Assembly: GCF_004798865.1 (NCBI RefSeq)
Contig: NW_025336114.1
Span: 5,513,651 to 5,577,650 of the forward strand
Direction of reading: 5' to 3'
Length of the DNA stretch: 64,000 bases
DNA from: Varanus komodoensis
Taxonomy: Eukaryota > Chordata > Lepidosauria > Squamata > Varanidae
Shown here piece after piece: positions 47,754 to 59,700 of the stretch. Made by a program: the position numbers and the translations under genes. The notes under the pieces were generated by a model. The model was not told the DNA's origin. It was given only the letters and a program-made list of their open reading frames with translations, and searched no databases. Numbering within the stretch: the first letter of the stretch is position 1; each line of letters begins with the position of its first letter.

Positions 47754-50700
47754 CTGCAATATAAACATAGAATAGTTCACTTTAAAATCTGTAGCATTCA
47801 ACAACATTCTGGAAAGAAAGCCAAGAAATCCTTTTCCAAAACTGATCACAAGACATTCTGGTTGGGTAACATTTCTAATTACAACGTTTCTAATTTTAAT
47901 CATCATTCATTTTTTCAGTATACAGAAGATCAGGTCTGAATTTGGGAAGTGGCCAGGACTGAGTCTATTTGGAAATGATCTTGGGAGAGGCAAAGATCAC
48001 AAGGTGCATGTTGCAAAAACTCAACAAGTTGCTGCACGAAGTTTCTTTTGAACTGGATCCAGATTTAGTTATCTTTGAGTGCACAGAGTGAAATCAACTT
48101 GACTCCAATTAGTCATAAGCATCTTAAGTCTCAATGCTTTTGTTTTAAGATCCGATCCTCTGCACAGATGAGGTGCAAACATATGTAAAACAATAAAAGC
48201 ACCAATACCTAGAACTTCTAGGAAGCCCAGCCTGAGCTCACAGATGAGCTCTCCACCCCACCCCAGCGCTAACCTTTGGAATGCTCAATACTGGGCTAGG
48301 CAGTCCTGCTGGCACAAAGAGGGAGGAAAATTGGGAATGTCAAGTGGTTCAAACTCCTGTAGTTCAGGTTGGTGAGATCACAGCATGCCAGTGCCTCTCT
48401 TTAGAACTGGCCTGCCGACTGCTCATTTTCTGAATAAGGGATGCTCTTCTGCAGGGATCTTCCTGCGTGCTGCTCCTCAGATCTTGGGTTTTTATCCTGG
48501 TGCCGGAACCTTTATAGGAATAGTCCCAGCCCTCTCCTGTTGTCCTCATTGGGATCCGCCAGTTGAGACACAAAATGCCAAATGAATAACAGCAGCAAGG
48601 CATCAAGCACAGAGGCAGTTGCAGTCTGGTACAATTCCCGGTGTGTTCTGAAGAACTCTTTTATCATGGGAAATGTTCATAGTCATTAATCAAGGCAACA
48701 CAACATGTCCTGCTGCAGCACACCAAAACTGTGGCATGGCATTTGTCCAAAGCAGCTTTAATTGAGGGATATGCACATTTTGCCATGATAAACACACTGA
48801 ATTGTACCAACCTGTGCAGTTGCATTTGTGATTGAGATCCAGCAACACTCCTTTATTCACTTTTCAAAGATCTTGCAAAACTTCTTAATCAATGCTGTCA
48901 AGCATCCTTTCTAAGTGGACTGTTTTAAGGATCACAATTAGTCATTCTAGTCTACTGTTTAACAAAGGCTTAAGTTACGTTGTGCAAAAAAATGAATACA
49001 TTCCTTGCTCAAACCAGTGGAAGTAGCATTCAAAATAACTTATGTTTCTTGTTAGAATAATTGTCTTCTGTTTGGCAGCAAGAGGTGGATTCAGCACCAA
49101 GCCAGCATTAATACACTTCATTTTATTCTTGCAGTCCTGATGGTACTATGATTTAAGTGAATTTAAAATGGAATTGGTCTTTTTCTTTCCTCTTTTTGAA
49201 GGATCCAGATTGGCGGATAGTATTTATTTTTGTTTTGTTTTTTCTCTTAACTCTTCCAGAATGCAGAAGCAATTGTGGAACATGGAATGGCAATTGAGAG
49301 GGGGTTGGAAGAAAGAGATGCTAGTTGAGTGTTTACAATTGAATACAGTCTGGTTGCCTAAATGGAGAAAAAGGAGGCTGAAAGATCATAAAGCCTAGGT
49401 ATAAAATTACTTAAAGGCAGGACTGCACACACCTTCCAACTAAGGAAAGGCAATTCATTGGATGAAAGCTACCAGATTAGCATGTCTAGGAACCTTCAAC
49501 AAGAAGACACATCAACCACAAACCTGGCTGTGAAGGAAATATTTTACTTTGCCAAACTCAGCCTCATGATTGTTCTTGAGGAGAATCTGACACCAACGAA
49601 GTTGAAGCTCTGCATTCTGTGCTTTGGAGATGTTGGGGTACAAGGCACTCATCTTCTCAATGTTCCCTTAAAAAAAAAAAAGGGTAACTCAAGTCAGTTC
49701 TTGCCCCCATAAAGTACAAGAATTTTGCATCACAAAACTAAGCAGTAGCATGATCCTTTGGTCACTCCTTTCTTGGAATGGTGCGCCTGCTAATCCTTTA
49801 TATATCTGAGCTGTGCATAAGAGTGTCACAGACCATGTCTCTCATTTTGAGGGACTTTGGCTCCCTGTCTGCATGTTTCCCTTCTGTAATATTATTCATT
49901 TATAAATCTGTCAGTTTGTTAAGGTGCCAACAGGATCTGTGTGTGTGTTTGCTATAACGGACTGATGTAGTTATCCCTGTGGAAGCTATTCCTTTTTAAG
50001 ACCACAGGCACAGGAAAGATTTCTGGCACCCACACACACAAGAGCCCCCACCACACCCACACACACTTAAAAAGACACGTTACTCAACCACATGTTCTGA
50101 ATTCTCATTCCTGGAGTTATCAGTTTGCTTTCTGCTAAGTCAGCATCCATCCCACTTTTAATACTGCTGCGATTATTCTTTCAGCACAGTAGAGAAAAAC
50201 TCACCATCTGGTAAGGGGGACTTCTCCAAGATCTTATCGAGAAAGTAGACCAGCTGGTATGTTTTCCAGGCAGAGATATCTACTGATTTGATGGCACTCA
50301 TATTGAGGTCAGCAGATGCCCACAGTTCTGCCAGTTGCATAGCTGGCTTCATTAGCTGCTTCCCGGGTGACAAGTCAGGTAGGTATGGGGGCCAGCCAGG
50401 CACATTCAGCCACCGATCAAACTCATAACCTGCCACAGGAACAAGTGGGGGCAGGAGAGAGGAAAAACAGAGAAGCCTGCTTGAATCAATAGCAGGAGTT
50501 GGCTACTGAAGATTTATATAGCACATTTCAATTGCCCAAACACTTCACATAACCTCTGCAGAGTGCTGCACGATAGGGGAGAAGCATCATGGTCTCTGGC
50601 GAGGAGCAGAAGAAAGGAAAGGGGGAGCGGCTTCCTTCTCTCATCAGTGACACTCATTTGAAGCAGAGGCATCCAGCTTGCAGTCTACCCTAGTACCTTA

Positions 50701-53700
50701 TGTGAGAGCATGTCCCTGGAACTGGATTGCTAAAGAACCCAATGCCACCACCAGTCTATTGTTTCTGCAATTAACTGACTCATGCAGAGATCCAGGGAAA
50801 AGTGTGCTTTGATTTGTTAATGAAAGGAACGGGTAGGACTGGTTCCATTCCTCCAGCTGTTTCTCCAGCAAGGAAGCTGTCTTTGAGGAGAGATGGAGCT
50901 GAAGAAACAGGAGCAAGATCAATCCAAGGGGGAGAGGAGAAAGGACGTTGCTTAGGCAATGCAGAAAGTGTAAGAGCCAGTATGGCCTGGTGGTTATGGT
51001 GCTGGACTGGGAAGTTGGACAATCCAGGTTGCAGGACCCACTTGGCCCTGAAGCTCAGTTGGAGACTTCGGTTCAGTAACTCACTCTCAGTCTGATCTAA
51101 CTCACTGGGTGGTTGTTATGAGGATAAAATGGAGCGGAGGAGGTCTGCATGAGCCACCTTGAGTTCCTGGCGACAGGAAAAAAGGAAGGATATGAGTGTA
51201 ATAGGAGGAGGAGGAGGAGGCAGCGGCAGGAAATGCCTTCAGCCCCAGGGCGCTGCAGTGTGGGCAAATTCCAGCAGTGGAGGAGACCTAAGGCAAAGGA
51301 GTGGAACCAAAGGTAACAAGGGTGGGACCACAATACAACAATGCCAACATGCTGCAGCTTAAAGCTCTTGTTGGCAGTAACTGAATCTCAGAAGAGGCAC
51401 CTGACTTTTCAGAATGATGGGGTGGGATGGAACTGCACAAGAGCAGAGCAACCAGCCAACCGTCACTGGTGAGCCAAAGGCGGTGTGGCCCTCTGGGGAA
51501 ATGCAGAGGGTCACACTGGGACCCCCAGAGGCTCCCCAGGCCTAGCATGTGACCCTCATGGGGAAGGGAGCACCGTCAGGATGGGGCACAGAATATGGCT
51601 CGTCCTGTCCAGCCTGACTCCTTCCCTTCTGCAACCATTACAGGATCTCCACTCCTCCTGCTGGGCCAAGCACTAGGCCACCAATCCTGTGTGCATATAC
51701 CTACACTTGTATATACACATTATTATTTCTATATTGCTCCACAGCCAAAACTCTCTGAGCAGTTAGGCATACCTTGAATTCTAACCTAATAGCAGGTCAA
51801 AGGATTCTGACTTAAATGAAGGGGATTATTTTCATTAAACAAACATGACAGGATCAAGATCTAGGCCTGCCTCACTACCACTTCCGAGGGAATCTCAGTG
51901 GCAGCAACAAGGAGAGCATCGCCTTTTGAGTGGTGCTCTCCACCCTCGTCCCCCCCCCCCCCCCAGTTATGGAACAAGCTCCCCACTGAGGTCAGGCTAA
52001 GGCTGTCCTCTAAGACAGCGCATTGAGGCAGCATCAATATTATCTTGGGGGATTGTGTAAGCTGCTTAACGGGCCCTGTCATTTACTTTGTGTAAGCTAC
52101 TGAGCGTTAAAAATTGATTTAATTTTTTATTGTAAATGTTGTGCTGTAATTTTTATGATGTTTTTATTGTTATCTGTATTTTGTATTGTATATGCTGTTG
52201 TGAACTGCTCAGGAATCTTTGACTACTGGGCAGAACCGAAATCTTATGATTAAGATTATAACAGTACAGTTTGAAGAAATGGGGTGGCCTCATTGCTTTC
52301 ACTGCATTTTACAAGATTTCAATCCGATCTGCCTCGGCCTCGCTTAGGGCACATGTATACATTATGCTCATTGAATCAAGGCACTCTATGCTCCTGCCAA
52401 CACCTGTGATAATGGCAAGGGTCTACATGTTATACACAGGACAGACACTAAGGGTAGTGTTTTGCAGGCAGAAATTCCCAGGCTCAACCCCCAGCCTCTC
52501 CAGGTAAGCCTGGCAAAATTTCTGCCTAAGTTCTGGAAACCTGCAGGTGGCCACTGTCAACAGTACTGGGCTGAGACTGTTTCTTACATCTCTTTAAGTT
52601 TTCTGGGACACAAGCTATGTTTTTCAACTAGCCCTTTATTATAAACCTTAGTGTTATTTGCTAACCATACGCCAGCCTTTTAAAAGTTGCAGGAGCTTTG
52701 CTACTTTTACCCTTTAGAAAAGGAAGACAAGGTGTGTATTTCAAGAATGTAACCTCAGTAGCAATTGCAGGGAAGAGCAGGTGGAGTAAGCAGAAATGCA
52801 GCGCAGAGCAAGTGAAAGTAAGGTAGCAGAAAGCAGCATACAAGCATGGAGCTTATTGGATTGTGGGATGGCACAGGAGAAGATCAGCTGGCAGGTTATG
52901 TTCACAACCACCTTGACTGCTGTGAAGAATTGCTGCTCAAAGCTTTATGCCATGATGCTTCTGCAGTGGTTCTACCTGGCTAGTATCTTCCTGGAGATGT
53001 TTTTTGAAGATACAGCTTCATAAAGATATGTAGACCATGGGTTTGGTTCTATCAAACCAATGTAAGCATCTCAAGAGGTATCTTAGGAGAACTGAAGAGA
53101 CTTCACCTGCTCATGAGTGAACCACCTCTAAAGTTACAGGCTGGGCCCAGAGAATATAGAAGTTTTAAGTATATGCAGTATTGCAGACCTGGAATTTTGT
53201 CCACGCCTTGTTTCTTCAGTTCTGGAAAATACTTCAAATAGAACTCCAGAGCATCATCGGCTGTGATGCTCTGAAATTTGAACTCATTCACATACGCCTG
53301 TGGGAGAGAAGAGAGAGACTGGTCTGAGTTATGCTGTGTTCTGCATGGTGCATGGCACATTTCAACTCTCCTTTGCCAAGATATTGTGAGACTCTCTTGT
53401 TCCAAAGTGTATCAGCTCAACTTCAGCCTACATCATTGGATACTCCATGGCATAAAAATGTGATTTATAAATAAATACATTTTTAAAAATCCTGCTGCTC
53501 CAGTCTGAGCAAACTACACTGGGGAAGTGGAACAGATAGTTAATCAGTTTTAGTATATGTGTTGCCAAAGTGGAGAATAAGAAGCCAGGATTACCGTTTG
53601 TCCTTAGTCTTGGCCCTTCTGTTATCAACCAGATGCCTTTGGGAAGACTCGGAGCAGGACATGGGAGCAATGGTACCCTCTTTCTCAGTAACTGTTCCCC

Positions 53701-56700
53701 AGTAAGTGGATTTCAGAAGGAAGCTACTTCTGAAGCTGATTGTCATAAAAATCCATCATGACTAGTAGCTATTGATAGCTCCTGAGAATCTCCTTAATAC
53801 CTTTTAAAGGTTGATGGGCTATCATCACCGCATCTTGTGGCAACTAATTCCATCATTTTATCTATGTGCTATGTGTAAAGGAACGTCCTTTTGTCTATCC
53901 CACCACTCAAACTTCATTGAATGACCCCAGTTTCAGTATTAGGAGAGGACTGTCCACTTATCTACATTATACATAATTTTATGCACTTCAATTAGTTTCC
54001 CTACTTACTTGTCTATTTCCTTAAGCTGAAGAGCTCAAACACTGTAACCTTTCTTTATTGGGGAGCCCCTTGATCGTTTTGGTTGTGCTTTTTTGCACCT
54101 TTCCTAGCTGCACAGTATCTCGTTTGCTGTGCTGCAATCAGAATTGCATATAGTATTCAAAATGTGGATGCAAAGAAACATTCTTTGTAAGCACACATTT
54201 GGGCAAAATTTTCCCCACAACCTGCATGTAGCACAGACAAGTCCCAAACTGACATACAATACCTGCAGGAAAGCATCAAACTTGCTCTGGTCTCCCACAA
54301 GATGGGCAAGATAAGACACAAAACAATAACCCTTTTCATAAGGGGTTTCATTATAGGTGTCCTCAGGATCAATTCCTAGTAGGAAAAAATACACAGGCTG
54401 AGATTGACAACACACCGATTACCACGGTATTGAAAGAAACAATCAGATCCAAAACTTTAGCATGCTTGATGCTGACAATCTCCCATTTTGTGCCCTTGCA
54501 ACTGCTTCCCTTGGGTTACAAATGGGGAAATGACTAAGCATTAACTACTTTCCTGAGAGGCCATCCAGAAATTCTAGATCTAAACACAGAATTAGTGCTA
54601 CATCAAGGATGTTTAACCTCTTTCAGCATGAAGGCCAAATTCAATTTCAGAGAAGTTTTTGGAGATGAGGCCAAAGATGAACAAAAATGCAAATATAGTT
54701 TAAAGGTCTTACTTCCACTAACTAAAACTGAGGAGAAGCATTTCAATCTTTCAGATTTGTAAAAATGTGTAAAAGCCATAAATGACCAGTGGCTGAAAGA
54801 AAAGGGGCATGGCCATCTGACAAACCCCAAAGAGCCTGAGTGGGATCCTGGCAGGCCTGATTTGGCCTGTAGGCCTGGAGTTTCATACTCTTCATTCAGT
54901 TCTGCAGATGACACCAGCTTTACAGCCCATAATTCTCACAAAGTAGGCTGCTCCTAATATAGTGGTTATGGTGGGGATGAGAAGAATTGGTTGCCTGCCT
55001 TTCAGAACTAGTACTGATCTTTTCCTCTTTGTTTGGGAAGCTGGATTCCCACATGACCACATGACCAAATTCCTAGGCTCAAGTGTCGTGAGGTCGTAAC
55101 TCACGTCCCCAATTACTCACACAGATGCAGGCAATAAAAACCTTTAAAGATTCTAAAGACCTTTATTTCAGACGACGGCAAGATTTATGTTTATGACAGA
55201 GAGTGTAGGAGCTACTGCAGAGAGCTCCAAGCAACACAGTTGCCCCCCTCCTTTCTGACCTGAGATTTGTCACGTGGACCTCAGTCTCCTCATACGTCCC
55301 TCTCCACGGGGGTTGGACAAACTTCTTTCTCTCCTTCTCTGTTCTAATTGGTCTAAGCGTCGAAGTCTCCGCCTGAGTTGGGCACATTCCATGACAACCG
55401 ACTCCCCTTCCTGATTTCCGGGAACTCTCTCAAAAACTTGAGTCAGGTGGAGGGGGGGACTGTTTGTGCCGTGGGCACCAAGTATAAATCTCCCTGCTCT
55501 AATGCCTGATCCTCGCTGGGGGCTTCTGGCCCTCTTTCGCGTGCTAACGCCTCCCCTGAGTTGTTAGGCACGGCATCAAGAAGGTCTGACCTGGCTCTAT
55601 TTGCACCCTGAGTTTGTTGAGAGGATGATCTTCCCCAGTATTGTCCATGTGTTGACGAAGCAAAGCCCTCCCTGTTGCAGCTTCTAAGGAGGTGTAAGCG
55701 GCACCTAGTTTCAGGGAACAAGCAGAAGGAGCAAATGAGCTATTTATTGAAGCGTCTGGCAAAAGATACAGAATGACATTCAACGGCTTCCTTGACACTC
55801 TGCGGTTCAGTCAGCAGTATTCAAAAGTTCATTTGGAAACCAGCATCACAGTTACTGCGGGGAACCTGCAGGTCAAGGAAGATTCCTCTGAAAATATAAC
55901 AAAAACAAAAGGAACCCCCCTCCCCATACACACATATTTCACTATTCAAAAGAACATCTTACCATTCCTCAAGCTGCAAGTCTGACATTCAGCTTAAGTC
56001 CACAGGGGAAGAATGGGGCACATACAGTCCTCTTGTAAGATTGTATCACTTAATAAATTCATACAAAGGACTGTTTCACATAAGGGTTTCTATAAGCCAC
56101 AGAAAAGAAACATGCCAAAGAAAAGACCTTTGGCTTTACTTGCACAAGAAATCCCTCAAGCTCATCCAAGACTGTATAAACCTGAAAGAACTGAGCAGGA
56201 CATATACTACTAGAGGCATAAATATGTGAGCAGAATTGTGCTGGATCAAAAGAAAAGCCTCTCTAGTCCAGCATTCTGTTCCTGCTGTGGCCGACCAGTT
56301 ACTTAAGAAGGAATGCAACAGCATAGTCCCGCTTATACTCCTCAGCAACCCTCACTGAGAGGTGCACTGCAACAGCAGAAGTTCAGCAGCAGAATCTGCG
56401 CAATAACAACAAGACAACTTAATCTCCTCTTTTTGATATAGCCAAGTGGGAACCAAAACCAAGCTCTTCCATGTTCCAGTCCAGCATTCTAACTACTATG
56501 CCACACTGGGCAGCCTTTGCACCAGTCAGCATGTATTTCCGATGTTCTCTATCTACTCCATGCCATCTGACAAGAAGGCACTTCAGGTGTGCAGCCAAAC
56601 TGCCTCCTGTCAGGCCTTCCTCGGACTGGATGGTGAAATCAACTGATGTGGCCTCCTCACCCACTGACATCACCCTCACTGTTTTGCCTTTTCCTATGTT

Positions 56701-59700
56701 GAGAAAGGCCTGGAGCTTCTCCCAGTGCTGGCTGAGTTCCCACTGCCTAGGTCCCTGCTGCACGAAGGTTTGAGCAGGTTTGCGAGAAGCCACGGATATT
56801 CAGAAATACAAACAAAAGGAAAACAAATTCTTGGAGGGTAACCCTCAAAACAGCCCAGTCATGAGGATTATGGCTATTGTACAGTATATTGGCAAATGTG
56901 GGGGGAAAAATCAAACTGGGAAGGGAGGCTGGGTGGGGGTAGCTAAAGGAGAATGGTTGGTATGCTGAACAGCAGGACTTATACTGCAACATTTTGTTGC
57001 AGGTCCCATTGAACTGCTATGAATAAGCACAGTAGAAGCATCCATGTGGATGTCTATAGTGGGCTACTCACCATAGAGTTCGGTGGAGATCCTCCTCTGC
57101 GCATACATGGTGAAGCCCTCATTCAGCCAGAACTCACCCCAGTGGGCATTAGTAACTAGATTTCCAAACCAGCTATGTGAGATCTCATGGATAATCACAT
57201 CAGCCAGGGAACGATCGCCAGCCAACAGGCATGGAGTCACAAAGGTGATGCAGGGATTCTCCATGCCCCCAAAAGGGAAAGATGGTGGCATAAACAGAAC
57301 ATCATACCTGTCAAACACAAAAAAGTATCAGCATAAAGACCATGTTGGTTATGGCACTCACAGCAAGAATTCCTAGGAGCACAAGAAGCTGTCTTATACC
57401 AAGTCATCCAGCCCAGTGTTTGGGTGGCGGTGGCAGCAGCAGTGATTGCAGCTCCCTGGCAGGTTTCCCCATCATTTCCTGCCTGACCCTTCTTAAAACT
57501 GGAGATATCAAGAAGAAAAAGGGGGATTTTCTGAAGGGAAAGCCATGTGCTGAACTGCTAAGCTCTCCGCAAAGGGTGAAGTATGAATCAAGAAGCAAAC
57601 ATCTGAATGTGCTGGTGTATACAGAGTCATACTATTGGTCCTTCAAATGTAATATTCAGCCTTCTCCAACCTGGTATCCCCCACATGTCAGAAGGCAACT
57701 CCCAGGCTGGCTGGGATGTATGGAAGCTGTAGCTGAAAATATCTGGAGGGCACCAGGCTGCAGAAAGCTGATCTAGGCTGATTATTAATGACCCTCCAGG
57801 GTGGAGGACAGTGGACTTTCATCATTCAAGCTGGAAACAGCAGGAATTGAACTCTGGACTTTCTCCATACAAAACACGTACCCAATCAAGTGAGTGACAG
57901 GCCTTTCTTTAAGTAAAAGTTTAAGGGAAAGGGAAAGGCATTTCTCTGCAAAATATGGAATTGGGGTGTCAGTGTGAGTGGTCTCTTTATGGGAATTCTT
58001 CCCTCTTTCATAGCTACAACAAGAAGTTATGCAGCAGGAGGAAAACCATGACTTATTTATTTTTCATTTATTTACTATATCACAATATGGCTTCCCATTT
58101 TAAAAAATAACCCCCAAGCAGTTTGCAGCTATTTACCTTCCCCACACATATGGCCCAAAAAGCTTCTCCCCAGTAGTAAGAAATTCTTCAATCACACCAT
58201 TGTATTCTTTCTTTGCAGCGTCAATCAGGCAGGGCTCAGCCCACACATGACTCCTAGCAGGGGGAGGAAAAAGGCAGGAATTCTGTAAAAGGTGCAAGAA
58301 AACATTCATAGTCATATACACAGTGATGTGCAAGACATTAACTCTGGCTTGTAAATAGTCTCTCACATCATTGCTCAGTGTAAGTAAGGACATATTCTGC
58401 ACTGGATATGAAGAAACTGAGCTGCTCTGGCAGTTGAGGGATAGGGTTCTTTTTGCTTGAATATTATGTCTCCAGCCCATGAAAAAGGGAAAATATTAAA
58501 ATTACAGCAACCATTAAGATGAGTTAGTAAACAATGGTTTCCAAAAGAAAGGAAAAAAATGGGCAATGAACATTTAAAGGTGTCTCTGTTGCAGGAATGA
58601 CCCTCTAGGTGTTGTTGAACAGCAATTACTGTGAGCTCCAGCTGGCATGTCCAAGGGTCAGGGATGATGGGATCTGAAAGCCTAGACAGAGTTGTATTAC
58701 TACTTGCACTGTATCTTTATTATCTTTAACCCTCTTGTGAAACAATCTGAATCACAAAGAGCAAGGGTTCATTCTTTGCAAGCAAGAATGTACAATCATA
58801 ACTTGCAGCTGGAGGATAGTATTCTGGGATCTATGCAATCTAAACAGGCATAGCAATACATGCATTCAGCCCTCCTCCAACCAAATTCCACAGTAAACAG
58901 GATACTGGGAGGATTGTGCTTTAAGAGGCTCATAGATTTAGATAAATCTAGTTTTCTCTGCTTGGGTCTACTTCATTCAAGGTACAATCCTATGAATGAA
59001 AGGAGTCCTAAAACTACCAGTATCGCCCAGCTAACCAGTGTCCCTAGTCGTGGTGGCTATATGGTATTGGAAGCTGTATGCCTCCATATATCAGTTACTG
59101 GGGAACAAGAGCAAGAAGATGCACTGCTGTACTATTTGTGGGCTTCTCACAAGCATCTGGATGGCCATTCTGGGATCAGAATGCTAGACTGTGTGTGTCT
59201 TTTGCCTGCTTTGCCAAGACTCTTCTTGTTCTTATGATGCTGCTTATCAGCTCCTCCTCACAGAAACAGGCATAGCCAGTGCAGTCCTTCCAGCTTTTAG
59301 CAAAAGCCTCTTTGATTACCTTACCTTATTTATTGTGTGCTTTAATTCCAGATGAGTTTTACCGATGGTTTTCACTTTTGATGGCCTCATGGTAAACCCC
59401 TTTGGATATTTTGTGTGTGTATCAGAGAAGCAAGTAATAGGCCTAGAGAGCCAGAAACTGATGTGCCAGTTCGTCTTTATCCTTGCAGCAGCTCCTTACC
59501 TTGGTCCCACTTCTGCGGAAACTATGTCACCAACAACCAGGGCAACCAAATAGGATGGAATGGGATGAGGCATCTTGAAGAAGAAAGTGTCGTCCTTCTG
59601 CTTCTCCTGGGTGATGGCACTCATCACCGCTGTGAAACCCTCAGGGACCTAATGAAAAAAGAAAGTAATGCCAGTGGTATAGCAGAAAGGAACACTCACG

